The notes under the pieces were generated by a model. The model was not told where the DNA came from, ran no database searches, and worked only from the letters and a program-made list of their open reading frames with translations. Shown in pieces: positions 47,111 to 58,557 of a stretch of DNA of 64,000 nucleotides. Each line of letters opens with the position of its first letter. Positions within the stretch are counted from its first letter, which is position 1. A program made the position numbers and the translations under genes. The stretch is from Rhizopus arrhizus (lineage: Eukaryota > Mucoromycota > Mucoromycetes > Mucorales > Rhizopodaceae), in NCBI GenBank assembly GCA_024220505.1, contig JAKZZE010000016.1, positions 124,001 through 188,000 on the forward strand. Direction: 5' to 3'.

Positions 47111-49120
47111 TTGTTGAATACTCAACGTTGATCAAGAATTTCTGAACGTGATTATGCATACCAATTATAGGCCCAACTCTTCAGCAAACCTTTTTCTATC
47201 AACAACAACATTGTTGGAATAAAGTTTGGCGAGACTATACTTGCTGGTATAGCGGATTCAAAATCACGATTGTATGAAGATTTGTCGAATGTTGTAGGTT
47301 TCAAAGTGAATATTCCCATCCTATTAGATTTTAAAGAGGAGAAATTTGATCCATTTTCTGCTGAAACTTGTCTACACTCTGCTACTACCATCAAATTAGA
47401 GCACTATGATTATGAATTGCACCGAGAAGGAAAAGAAATGGAAAAGAGCATATCAAATATCTTTTTGGCGAAGATTACAATTCATATGCTTGGATTGCTC
47501 AATTATCTTGTTTGAACCACTATTTCTCAACTCTCCATTCTACTAAACACAGATATCATATATAAATACAACACCTTGATCTCAACTTTCCTAGTACTTA
47601 TTCTCTCATGGCCCATGAATCCTTCGAAACATTTCGTGAAAACTTTTCTTGTTCAGATATTCCATTGAAACACTCGCACACGATTTGGATTGAAAATTGA
47701 GATCTCCATTAATTTCAAGATCGTCACCTGAAAGAACACCATTGAAGCCTTTAACCTGGTTCACCCCTCTTCGACATGATAGATATGTTTCTCGTATCCT
47801 CAACATGCCGTTTATGAAAATGTTTTGGAGAGTTTTGTCGATGAAGATAAGTATGAAAAAGCTCAGAATAATCTCCTGATGAATTCAACTTTGTACGAAG
47901 GAAACAGAATGATACGATTTTAAAACCAAAGAAGCTTAGGATGACAATCCTTTTATATAAAGTATACCATATTGTACAATTCTTTTTAAGGAAGGATGCT
48001 TTTATTTAGGTGCCACAAGGCATACACATTACAAGTAGTAAATAAAATACAGTCAGGTTTTTTTTTCTTTCTTACCTTAAGGGAAAGGTATGAGTGTTCA
48101 TATGGCTGCATTGAAGCTTAAATATATAAATATAAAGTAAAACCTACAAAAAGCAAAGCATAATTTAGACTTCCATAAAGTACCCAAAAATAAAACTAAA
48201 GGTCTACCGGCCAACTTGAATCGATACAAAAATCAGAATCAGCGAGGGCATAGTACTACAAAAGAAGTAATCGCAAAATCAGATTTTTAAATAATAATGA
48301 TTGTACAAAATAACGGTAATTAAACAAGTGTAAGAAAATTGATAGGCAAATAAAAAACAACAATTAATAATGAAGTACACTTAAAAGGAAATGTTCAAAA
48401 CATCAATGTGTCATACAACAATCTCACGAAAACCGAATTGATATTCGAGAACAAAATTTCAGTATACTCGAGTAATTTCATGTATGCTTTTTATTGGTAC
48501 TGCACTAATATTATACAAATATTCTTAAGTTCTTCAGTATGAGTAGTTGAGCGAAATTTGGCATAATATGATGAACGAGTTGGGCGAAAACAACTATAAA
48601 GACCACAAATTTGATGCAGACTTATTATTGAAGATAAAGTCATCAAGATTTCCAATTCGATCATTTCACACTGCATATCAATAGTACAATAGTTATCATT
48701 CAAAAAGTAAAAGCAAAATAGCATGTATTAAATGGTATAAAAAGCTTTCTATTATCAAGCCTATCAATCCATTCAATCATAATGAGGTTTGTATTTTACG
48801 GTTGTCAATACAGCACAAGCCTAATATGGTAAATATAAGCTTAAATACTTAAATTTATGTACCATTGTATATTCATAAAGTCAATCATGCATCCATTGTT
48901 TTGTACAGAAGCCTTTTAAAGTTTAAGTTGCTAAAAGCAAAAAGAATAGAGAAAGTACAAGGTGGGATTATTATTAATATTCACGATGTTGAGAAAAAAT
49001 GTTATATCAATAAAAGAGAGTAGTTCAATCGTTCGTAAAGTGGTTGAATGAGCAAATCAAGCTTATTCTATTGACATTGCTTTCCATTAACTACGATAAA
49101 TATTTATTTACAATAAAAAA
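47111..49120. other. 2-kb decayed, AT-rich DNA
   Basis: No intact gene was recognised. A plus-strand open stretch at 47270-47515 (ILLDFKEEKFDPFSAETCLH) and a minus-strand one at 48491-48724 look weakly coding but match nothing I know. Given the SUS1 gene hidden next door, another gene made of tiny exons cannot be excluded. Confidence 0.35.
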
Positions 49121-49567
49121 CTATCCCATGTGTTTGTCTATGAACTTTTTTATTTCTTCCAAAATGTCAACCTTGATTGATTCGTGAATGGTCGCTATGA
49201 ATATCAGATCAGTACAAAGATATCTAAAATTTCCCTTATACATACATCGACCATAATCTGAGACTTCTTCACAAAGCCCGTCGAATGTAATGTTCCCTAA
49301 GTTTTTGTTTCGAACGATTTCTATTGTATATTATTGTGAGTCGTTCATATATTTAACAAAAAATATGCAATTGCCTCGACAGTAAGCATTCAGTGAGTCA
49401 TTCCAGCCAGCCTCCGATAAACGTAATCGCAGCATTCTCAATAATCTTTTATTCATTGTCAATAGTTTGCATAAATTTTATACCAACTCTTCATATCACC
49501 TTTCTTTCTCACCAGTTTCAACAAAAAGCTGGCTGATTGTTGTTTCCAACTTGTCAGGATTCGACAT
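49121..49567 (-). CDS. SUS1: SAGA/TREX-2 subunit Sus1 (ENY2)
   Basis: Small helical protein shared by the SAGA deubiquitinase module and the TREX-2 mRNA export complex. It is too fragmented to show as a long ORF. Four exons (49500-49567, 49375-49436, 49246-49320, 49121-49194) join in frame to 92 residues. The product begins MSNPDKLETTISQLFVETGE, continues KERMLRLRLSEAGWNDSLNA and then YCREIVRNKNLGNITFDGLC, and ends LEEIKKFIDKHMG. The pattern IxQxxxETGExExLxxxLRxxLxExGWxDxLxAxC matches ENY2 closely, and the length fits (yeast Sus1 is 96). Introns 1 and 3 are GT-AG; intron 2 (49321-49374) appears to start GC. Yeast SUS1 is also unusual in having two introns with poor splice sites. Confidence 0.85.
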
Positions 49568-49870
49568 TATTTTTATTCCAAATTATTGCTTTTTTTTTAG
49601 GAATGATATTTTCGATTAGGTCGAAATTGTGTTTCAGACCAAAGAAGTAATAAAAACGCTGAAAATGAAAGCTCGGGATTTTCAGCTTTCTTGATTGTAC
49701 GCAAGCCACTGTACACTATTATCATGCATCTTTTATTATTTCAAGTCGTTTGGGGCACTCTATATAACTAAAGAGGCCCAGTTACCTTTGTACTGGACTC
49801 AGCAAGAATGTGTTGCTTAGAAATTTTTTAGTACAAATACTTTTTTTTTTTGCATAAATGTCATGCGGAA
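49568..49870. other. Shared upstream region of SUS1 and the NOT1-like gene
   Basis: 303 bp between two divergent starts. It is AT-rich with T runs. No gene is seen. It probably carries both promoters. Confidence 0.45.
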
Positions 49871-52800
49871 ATGAGTAGCGATTTAAATATAGTTTTTGCA
49901 CCTAATTTAAACCAACGATCTTTATCAGAAGCACAACGGAAAGGTTTGATTCGCATAGTGAAAGCTCAAGTAATTTTGCTTATTGCAGATCTGAACAATA
50001 ATAACTTCAACGAAAGACTTTCTGAAATTGATGATGTAAGTCACTTTGTCTTTAAAACGTTTGACTATACTTATTCTGAAACAGTTAATTCAAATCTATG
50101 GCCAAGATGTTCAAGAACATCTGCTCTATTTCTTACTCTCAAATACTTGTGAAGAATCACAATGCAATTCGCCCATGGTCAACTTATTAAATCACTATGT
50201 TCACTTCTCATCGGAGAAAACAGAAACTATTCTCAGTTTTTGTTTCGCTTTACAAAAGTTTTGCAAACAAGATAAAGCTTGTCAACTGAATCTTGGCAGC
50301 CTTTTTAGCCTTTTACATCTAGACTCCTTTGACAAAGTTATACTTTCTCTATCCGTGTTTCAAGATACAAGCAGCAAAATAAGTGAGCAAGGTAAGAGCA
50401 AGAATTTTTTTATTGAAGCCGTGCATTTATATTGATGTTAATATAGCTAAATCCATATTTACTGCAAATTCGCAAACCGCTTTATATGACTTACCCAACC
50501 GAAGAATCACTTCAAAAAACGTTAACTCATATATCTTGAATTGCTTTTTAAAAGCATTGAATGATAATATATATGAGCCTAACACTGAAGATTTATCCTT
50601 GATTTTGACGTTGGCTGAACAGCACTCTTTAGATCAAGCAAGCATAGACATGCTTCAGAAAATGCGTTTAGCATCAACTCAGAAGGATCGGCTCAATCGT
50701 TTAAAAAAGACATTTTTTATGTACAGGGAGCAGCAGTCTATAGTGCATACAGATACAACTCATCTCAAAGAGCTATTAACAGATATATATAACCATGATG
50801 CATCTTCTATTAAGCAAATTTTAAATACCATGCAAGAGCAAGAGGTATGATATATTCTAGCATTTCAAGAAATGTCTCAAGGTTTTAACGTACATGCAGG
50901 TTTTCCCTTCCATACTGGATGTGTTACCCCTTCATTTTGCTATAGAATTTGCATTAGAGGCGAATGGTCAGAAAATAATTAGATTCGAAAGATTCCTACA
51001 ACAAAGAGCCGATATTCAAGGTGATACGTTTGTTCAAGATTGCTTAGATTATTTGTCTCAAAAAATTCTTGCAGAAACAGCTTCCAGACAACAGGGATTT
51101 AATACGACCAAGCCTGACGTACCTGCCCCTTTATCAAATAAAGAATTGGGCATTTTTTTGAAAGTTATGTCAAACAGGTAGAATAAATGAGATAAAAAGA
51201 GAGAAAAGTATGAAATAAACTTACACCAACGTGTATATTCTAATTTAGTGTAACTTCACCTCATCAACTCGAACAAATTATTCAACTTCAGAATCAGTTT
51301 TTGCTGTTATATCCTGACTTCAGTACCATGATTGATGGGCTTCAGACACCTGTTTCAGAAGAGGAGGCTAATGCGTACTATGAACGACTATATACCGGTA
51401 GACTCTCGGTAGATGAAATGGTCAATTTATTGAAAGGATTAAAAAAATCAGAAGGCACGCGAGAACAGCAATTGTTTGAATGCATGATTAATGTCCTTTT
51501 TGATGAATATCCTTTCTTTTCAAAATATCCCGAAAAAGAGTTGGCTATTACAAGTACACTGTTTGGACAGCTTATCCAGCAAGACGTTATGCATGCTACA
51601 CAAATAGATAGAGCACTTTTGTATACTCTGGAAGCTTTACGTTATCCTGCAAATATCAAGATGACCGACTTTGGTGTACAAGCTCTAAATCAATTCGAGT
51701 GTAGACTATCGGAATGGCCACAGTTCTGTTTAAATGTACTACAACTACCAGGATTTGTGGATTCTCAGCCTAGACTGGCTAATATTATCAAAGCTTCTCA
51801 AAAAGTCAAACAACGCCAACCTAAAGTCATTAGCCATATACCAATTGCTTGTATTAAATTACCGTCCCTTTCGAAATCAACAATGTTAGAAATGGATGAA
51901 TATGTTAAGCTCAGCAATCCTGATCAAGCGACACAAGATCATATATCCTCTATTATTAGTTATCTTGCTGTTGACAATATAGGCAACAAAATAGAAGAAT
52001 TGAAGAAGCTATTGAGTCCAATGCATTACCAATGGTTTAGTAAATATCTAGTTAATAAGTATATTCCTTCAAAGCAAGACCTTCATGTGCTATATGCTGC
52101 TGTATTAGAATCCATCAGCTCAAAGCTACTGGATACGTTCATTTTATATGAGACCTTTTCAAGTATTTTGGCCACTTTAAATTCCTCAAATATTTCCTTT
52201 GGTCCTATTGACCACACAATCTTAAACAATCTAGGATCTTGGCTAGGAAGAATCACATTAGCCAAAAACAAACCCATTTTGGACAAGCACATGGCGTTTA
52301 AGGTTAGTTTTGTTTTTTATGTTCTCAAAATATAAAAAGAAAATGATATTCACCTGTTTTGTGTTTACTATAGGAGCTGCTATTGCAAGGATATGATACA
52401 CAGAGGTTAATAACAATTATACCTTTTGCATGTAAAATATTAGAGCAAGGCTCAAATGGAAAGGTATTTATACCACCTAACCCTTGGCTAATGGCCGTAC
52501 TTGGGCTGTTGGCTGAAATGTATCATTTTGCCAGCCTAACTACTGATTTAAAAGCTGACATAGAAAAACTATGTGATAGTCTATCTACCAAAATAAAAGG
52601 TTAGTAAAACATTTAAAAATTAATTCTGCTATAATTAAACATACAAACAACAGATATCAATATATCTTCCTTATTGAGAAGCAGGATGGTTAAGACAAAC
52701 GATCCCAATCCTGATGGTGACATTGATAGTGCATATCAAAACCGTACAGAAGTTATCTTAAGCTTGAATCCTAGCAGTTTTGCTTTTAACATTATTATCA

Positions 52801-53114
52801 ACCCGCAAGTACCTTTAGATGTCACCAATACTACTGTTCGCGAGTGGATTGCACAATCTTTTATACGATCAATCAGTGAAGCGTGTGATTCTTCAATAGA
52901 ATATGCAGCAAGAGTCTCAGCGATTACGACAAGAGATATTGTGCTTAAAGATTTTGTAAAGGAACAAGATGAATTGAAAATGAGGAATGCTGCTCATAAT
53001 ATGGTTCAAGCTTTGGCAGCTAATCTAGTATTAACTTCAACTAACCAATTTTTGGAAGCTATTGTATCAAAAAATTTAAAAAGAGTTCTTTTGGCTCTAG
53101 GACTAAGCAATGTA

Positions 53115-53163
<49 letters not shown>

Positions 53164-53657
53164 ATGAATATATTGTTTTGATAGTTTTTTACTCATTTTA
53201 TTTCTAGAACGTAGCCGAACAGTCGACTATTTTGATTATAGCAGATAACTTGAGTTTGTTAAATTCAACTATTCAAACAATGGCGATGGATAGAGCAACT
53301 GCAAAAATTAATAATGCTTTAGCTTCCGAATTTGCCAACAGAAAAAAATACTGTGAACAGTGGTCAGGCAATTCTTTAGTTGATCCTGCTAATGAACCTC
53401 AGTACGTGAAATTTCTTTCTTGGGCACCTCAGCCTAGTTTGAATGGTGTGCAGCCTTCTCAATTGAATATATATGAAGGTTTCTCTGTACCTACTTTCAT
53501 TGACCACTCGACATATTATTCTGCTGATAGATCCACTTCTAGTAATACAAATATATTGGATTCTAGACTCAATCAAAGACATGGGGATAAAATATCAACT
53601 TCTTTTGAAAATGCGTTCAATAGAACCACTGTCAATAATACAAAGAACAACTTGTGA
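49871..53657 (+). CDS. NOT1: NOT1/CNOT1-like scaffold lacking the C-terminal Not1 domain
   Basis: Scaffold of the CCR4-NOT deadenylase. Exons can be followed from MSSDLNIVFAPNLNQRSLSE to the stop at 53657. The order is that of CNOT1: an N-terminal HEAT region (LIQIYGQDVQEHLLYFLLSN); the TTP-binding HEAT region with EEEANAYYERLYTGRLSVDE and DEYPFFSKYPEKELAITSTL; the CAF1-binding MIF4G domain with LLSPMHYQWFSKYLVNKYIP and LGSWLGRITLAKNKPILDKH, then FIPPNPWLMAVLGLLAEMYH; and the CAF40-binding DUF3819 (DIVLKDFVKEQDELKMRNAA, IVSKNLKRVLLALGLSN). After NIYEGFSVPTF it ends in a low-complexity Ser/Asn tail. The Not1 C-terminal domain that binds Not2/Not3-5 is absent, so this is a paralogue or a truncated gene. 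One intron carries an A45 run. Confidence 0.85.
53118..53162. repeat. A45 homopolymer in a NOT1-like intron
   Basis: Longest homopolymer in the window. It starts only a few bases after a GTAAGC donor, inside the intron 53113-53207 of the NOT1-like gene. Confidence 0.9.
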
Positions 53658-54839
53658 AAATAGTATAAGCTTGAATTTTTATTTTCTATACCAAGCTTGG
53701 CATAGCCATTTATTGTCTATTGACTAATAACTGCTTTGAAAATTATTGTATATTGAATTGATAATTTGTTAGAACAAAAAAAAAAGACAACGAACGAAAA
53801 CATTCTTTTGGCTTAACATTTTATTTAAAGTTTTTTTTTAATAAAACGACTGATGAGCACATAGTAACTATACTGTACTGCACTTGCCCGGGTCAGATCT
53901 GAAATGATAAAAAGTAATAAAAGCTTCTCAGGAAACAAGAGGGAAAAAAGTATAAAAATTTAAAGAAATCAGAAACAGTATTGAAGTACTAGCACTACTA
54001 CGAGGACAACCAGTTCACCAGTTTGGCGCCAGAATCAAGAAGAAGAAGAGGAATTTGATCATGAAATGAATAATTTATTTCATGCAGGATAATACAGACA
54101 GTGAGCTAACGAATAGGCCAAGCAGACGTTTCATGAGAAGATCTATCTCTTAATTAATGTGGTTCCACCGTCAATTGGAAAATAATGGTCTAGCGTTAGA
54201 GAAAATTTGTTGCTTTTTCGAGACTGTTGAACCTTGTTAGGTTCAGGCATCAGTTCAGTCATGAACGTTCTCTGCGGGCTTGAAATGTTATTCTTACATT
54301 CGACGCAACTAGAACTAGATGTGGGTAAGTTGGCTCTTTCAAAAAATTGCTTGTTGAGAACATTTTGCTTAAGGAGATGCTTAATACTATGGAGATCATT
54401 TTCTGTAGAAAAGAGAAAGTTTAAAACAATCTATTTTTTTCTATTACTTTTATGGTGCATTTTCAACTATATAAGTAATATGCATTACAGAGTAATTTAG
54501 AGCAATTGTAACCTGCAAGAATAATATTCTCCATAGAGGGTTTGATATGATCAAATGGGTCCATCAAGGATTGCTTTCTGGAATGAAATGTGCTTTTGTA
54601 ATTGGTGCATGTTCGATCAGTGTGATTTCGTCAAGCTAAAACAGCAGTTTCATGTGGCTTTCTAGCTTAAGTCCACCTTTTTCTATAGTCAGAGGAATAC
54701 ATATAAATCACAAAAGCTCATATTGATTGCACTTTATTGTATAACGATTAAGGTAATTAAAGAATAGATAAAAACAAATATCAAGAAACAGTTTGGATAC
54801 TTTTTGAGACTGATCTTTATTTTAGTTTAAGTAAAAATT
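53658..54839. other. 1.2-kb spacer downstream of the NOT1-like gene
   Basis: AT-rich. A plus-strand open stretch at 54234-54500 (LGSGISSVMNVLCGLEMLFL) has no recognised family. I found no trace of a Not1 C-terminal domain here, so a simple nonsense truncation of a full-length gene is not supported by flanking debris. Confidence 0.4.
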
Positions 54840-55870
54840 ATTCTAATTGAAGACAGGTATTTATATCTTATTCAGTAGATACGTGTTTTAAACCAAATAT
54901 AGTACCAATTGACACGTATTGTACATTATTCCATGAGAATGCTAATTTATGAGCATGATCCTCTCGCAACCTTAAAGAGTTAAATGCGAATTTAAGATTC
55001 AGAGTAGAATATACTGAAGCACCTTTTAATTCTTCAAAGAGTTCAGATGTTTTTGGTAAAGGCATTCGGTCAATAGAAGATAAAAGAGCATTAATATGTC
55101 TAGGGTCATGGCATACACGATAGCCAGTTATTTCTCCTTTGGCATTTGTTTTCTTTACTACAGTTAAAGCCGAATTCCATTCAGTGTTAGCAGGAGCACG
55201 TTTGATGACACCATTATCCAGTCATTCATTAATCTGACCCTGTACAACTTGATGATACACTAAAGCGATTGGGTAAGGACTTTGATAAGATGTTACATTT
55301 TCTGGAGTTTCAATTGAGACAACAGATTCTGGAATTGTACAAAAAGAACCTTTAGGTATGCCTTGATTTAATTGAATCAATGGTTTAATGTCATTTATCG
55401 CAGATTGAAATTGTTCAGGAGTTCCTGCGGGGCAGTCTTCAAGTTCTGACATTTCCTTATCTACTTTTTCTAAGAGCTCGCTATTGTCACTATATTTAGA
55501 TTGTGCAGCTTGAATACTGTCTACTTCATCAGTATCCCATTTATATGGTAAACCAGTAAGACCGATTCCAAGTTTAGTCATAAAATCTGTACCTATACTC
55601 ATGTCATGATCATTTGTTAAGTTCATTACTTCGAAGTTATGAGTATAATTTTTTTCATTACATCTGATGTTTAATTCAATTGTACCAATTCGTGTAATAG
55701 TAGATTTAGAATCAGCCAATTTTATTACATCTTTTTCCTTAGATGGAACAATAGGAAAATTATGTTCAAGACAAAATTTTATTAATTGACGAAAAATTTG
55801 CACCTGTATCTAAGATAGTCATTGCTTTTACATTATTTACAAGGATAGGAAAGCTTACAGAATCATTGTT
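54840..55870 (-). pseudogene. Ty3/gypsy pol fragment (protease to early RT)
   Basis: The minus strand holds the protease active site (MTILDTGANFSSI), then DMSIGTDFMTKLGIGLTGLP, then GTPEQFQSAINDIKPLIQLN and IPKGSFCTIPESVVSIETPE. After a TGA it continues into LDNGVIKRAPANTEWNSALT and DPRHINALLSSIDRMPLPK, with ELKGASVYSTLNLKFAFNSL. It breaks off before the catalytic FVDD box. RNase H and integrase are missing. It is clearly related to, but different from, the longer element at 60.7 kb. Confidence 0.75.
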
Positions 55871-56661
55871 AAGGATACATAAGATTATAGTCACTTTATT
55901 TTAGTAAAAGGAATCAGATATGATCCTGAATAATATGTTGACATAACTTGGAATCATTTATAACATTATTCCCAACACAGATCAATAAAATACTTTGATT
56001 AGACTTTTATATTAAGCTTTATTAATATTAACTTCACATAGTCAAATGAGATGACATGGTTGTAATATAGTTTATTAATAATATGAGAATGTTGAATAGG
56101 GAATGACGATTACTTACCGGATCATCATTAGTCATGAAAACATTTATCCTAACTGAGATATTATTATTAGCAATGATATCCAATCACGGAACTAAAGATC
56201 TTTATATTCATCCGTACTGTCTCCTTAAATAGTCTTATGTCCAGAGTTGTCTGAAACCATCCCAATAGCATAATTGACAATAACAAGCTAGGAACAGGCT
56301 AAACTAATAATTAGAAATAGTAATCATCTATTCTGTCAAGTTGATTATAAATCTGTCCTAATTCTTTATCCGTATCATGTCTATAAATACTCTCACTTTT
56401 TACATGTAGAATTTATTTTTAATCTAAATCATAGTTATCTTAACTTAATAAAGAGATACCAAGTTCTAACAGTATTTCTTTATCTTTGATTGCTATATTA
56501 TATTGTACCTAAAACTCCCCTTTCCTAAACAAAAAGTACTAAGCCAATCAACAAATATAAAAATAAGTGAGACCCAAAGTAGATTGTCCTTTATTCAAGT
56601 TAAAAATATGAGGGTATTTATACTTTTCTATTCACGGCTAAGTAATAGTATTCACAGTATA
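55871..56661 (-). other. Probable 5' LTR/leader region of the broken gypsy fragment
   Basis: AT-rich DNA on the 5' side of the minus-strand gypsy fragment. Near 56590-56622, read on the minus strand, it has TATAAATA followed about 20 nt later by AATAAA. The LTR at 59952-60292 has the same arrangement. A gag gene was not recognised. The LTR identity is inference from this layout only. Confidence 0.3.
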
Positions 56662-56754
56662 CAGTAAGGGACAAAATCAGTCCGTTTTTTGGTTTTTTCG
56701 CAATGCCTCGCCGGGAATTAAGCTTAGAGCTCTGCTTTGCTGACGAAAAATTTG
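56662..56754. repeat. Left terminal inverted repeat of the Tc1-type element
   Basis: 93 bp starting CAGTAAGGGACAAAATCAGT. It matches the inverted right end (58172-58264) with only a few differences, clustered around 56724-56734. Confidence 0.92.
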
Positions 56755-56867
56755 TCTCTTCCTTCAACAAAGTTGACAATATTTGTCGGAAATGGTATTT
56801 TTTATTTTCCGCCATGTTATAAGAAGATATATTGAAAATAATGTATTTTTATTTTTTTGAATTTCGA

Positions 56868-57890
56868 TTAGTACTTGGTATCGCGGCCCTTACGCTGGAT
56901 TACGTCCCGAACTCGACGGGGCATAGAGTGAATAAGGTTTCTACAGTACTCTGGAGTTGCTAGGTCATACCAAAGCTTCGAAACCCGGTCAAAAAATGCT
57001 TGGTCAGTCTCAACCACAGAAGAAGGTGGTCTTGTCATCTGTTCCTTCTTTTTAAGCATGGCCCATGCATTTTCAATTGGGTTAAGGTCAGAGGAGTATG
57101 CTGGCCAACTCAGGAGCTTAATCTTGTTCTTTTGGAACCATTTTGAAGGAGCTGAAGCACAATGGATGCTTGCATTATCTTGTTGAAAGATCATGTCCTT
57201 ACTTTGTAGGCCATAATACTTCAATGTCTCCTTGTATTCCTCCTCAAGTACTGACGTGTATAGCTCACCATTTACATTACTTCGTAGCCAGGACATGTAG
57301 TCCCCTCCATGTATAGTTATGCAACTCCAAAGCATGATCCCGCCTCCTCCATAAGCATGTTTCTTTTTGTAGTGATGGTCTCGATAAGGTGCATTATCCT
57401 CTTTCCAAGCGTATTCTAGGCCATTAGACCCTCTTTTTTGGATCTTTGTCTCATCAGAAAAGACAACGCGTTCCCAATCAGTCTCGGACCAGTCTTTATG
57501 AGCCTTTGCCCAATCATATCGTGCCTTTTGCTTGTCATTATTAAGTGGAAGTACCGTCTTTTTCTTAGTCGATTTTAGACCTTTGCGTTTCAAAGTACGA
57601 GCACTTGTTTTTGGATTGACCATTTGATCTGGTTTTTTAACGCCAAAGGAAGCATCGGCTGCGCTTTTAGATAAGCCAAGTCTTATGTCTCTAGCTGTTT
57701 TGGTTTCCTCCCTAGGTGTGAGTAAACGATGTCTACCCGCGCTATTTTTTGACTGCAACTTGGTTTTCCTTGAAATTCTTCGAATCATGGACTTTCCACA
57801 GCCTACTTTTTTTTTAATTACATCCCATGGAATGGAGTGGTTCAACATGTTTTCAATTTGGGCATGTTTGTCGGCATTCTTTGCTGTCAT
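56868..57890 (-). CDS. Tc1-type transposase, DD34E
   Basis: 340 residues without a break, from MTAKNADKHAQIENML to a stop at 56868. The N-terminus has paired helix-turn-helix modules (HSIPWDVIKKKVGCGKSMIR and, after AGRHRLLTPREETKTARDIR, a second one). The catalytic core shows VVFSDETKIQKRG (Asp 1), MIFQQDNASIHCA (Asp 2) and SSDLNPIENAWAMLKK (Glu). Exactly 34 residues lie between the second Asp and the Glu, giving DD34E. The start at 57890 is chosen because the protein length then fits the family. The open frame continues upstream to 58085 but looks non-coding there. It lies between intact inverted repeats. Confidence 0.92.
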   Translation of the reverse strand: MTAKNADKHAQIENMLNHSIPWDVIKKKVGCGKSMIRRISRKTKLQSKNSAGRHRLLTPREETKTARDIRLGLSKSAADASFGVKKPDQMVNPKTSARTLKRKGLKSTKKKTVLPLNNDKQKARYDWAKAHKDWSETDWERVVFSDETKIQKRGSNGLEYAWKEDNAPYRDHHYKKKHAYGGGGIMLWSCITIHGGDYMSWLRSNVNGELYTSVLEEEYKETLKYYGLQSKDMIFQQDNASIHCASAPSKWFQKNKIKLLSWPAYSSDLNPIENAWAMLKKKEQMTRPPSSVVETDQAFFDRVSKLWYDLATPEYCRNLIHSMPRRVRDVIQRKGRDTKY

Positions 57891-58171
57891 GGCGTGTTTG
57901 GGTAATCTGAGATGAGGTAAATGAGGAAAAAGAAAAAATGTAAAAAAATAAAAGAAGCTAAAATATGAGAACACGTTAGCGTTCACTGACGTCATAAGAC
58001 GTACCAAACTAAATCTCAAGTCAGTCCAGTGACTGTTTCTGGAGATATGGTGTCTAATGCAAAATCGGGCGTTAGCAACAATCACGGAAAATCACTTTTT
58101 CCGCCATAACTACAGAGAAAATGGTGGTAGAAGCAATTAGGTTACACCAATAATTTTGTCTAGCTTGCGTG

Positions 58172-58264
58172 CAAATGTTTCGTCAGCAAAGCGAAGCCCT
58201 AAGTTTAATTCCCGGCGAGGCATTGCGAAAAAACCAAAAAACGGACTGATTTTGTCCCTTACTG
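58172..58264. repeat. Right terminal inverted repeat of the Tc1-type element
   Basis: 93 bp, inverted copy of 56662-56754, ending in ACTG directly before the TA duplication at 58265-58266. Confidence 0.92.
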
Positions 58265-58339
58265 TATTAATCATCTGAGACAAAAATGACGGCTTCTGAG
58301 TCAGTAGCATTGAATAATCTGGGTAATTAAAATTCTATA

Positions 58340-58555
58340 GGGCACCCTGAAAAATGGTCCGGATGTTGCTGAAATATTTGATTATTTGTAGCTCCCTTTG
58401 AACTTTTGTGTCACATATCAAATTTTTACTAAAAATAAAGTAATGTTTTCTCTTCAAAATAATGCTTGTCTTGTTCAATTTGATTGAGATTTGGTAAAGC
58501 TATAGCGATATTTGTGAATAATTTAAAAACATCCGGACCATTTTTCCACCTACTG
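58340..58555. mobile_element. MITE-like non-autonomous element, 216 bp
   Basis: The two ends share an inverted 19-bp core, GAAAAATGGTCCGGATGTT (58349-58367) and its complement (58528-58546). TA lies outside each end (58338-58339 and 58556-58557). The outer tip of the right end is CAGTAGG, similar to the CAGTAAGG of the neighbouring Tc1 element. The left tip is less well matched. There is no full gene inside. A minus-strand stretch encoding FTNIAIALPNLNQIEQD may be leftover transposase. Confidence 0.65.
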
Positions 58556-58557
58556 TA

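Larger units (their letters stand above)
56662..58264 (-). mobile_element. Tc1-type DNA transposon, 1,603 bp, apparently complete
   Basis: Bounded by near-perfect 93-bp terminal inverted repeats that begin CAGTAAGGGACAAAATCAGT, with a TA on each side (56660-56661 and 58265-58266), the hallmark of Tc1/mariner insertion. It carries one transposase gene on the minus strand. The high identity of the two ends and the open reading frame suggest recent activity. It is inserted in what looks like an old LTR region. Confidence 0.92.

Noticed and set aside
53658..54839. Search for a displaced Not1 C-terminal domain behind the NOT1-like stop
   Set aside because: None of the open stretches resembles Not1. 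They are short and without family motifs.
57891..58085. N-terminal extension of the Tc1 transposase frame
   Set aside because: It would add a hydrophobic, Phe-rich stretch not found in Tc1 transposases. The ATG at 57890 gives the usual length.
58429..58557. C-terminal extension of the LINE reading frame
   Set aside because: This tail is translated from the MITE-like element, not LINE sequence, so the RT was ended at the TA boundary.
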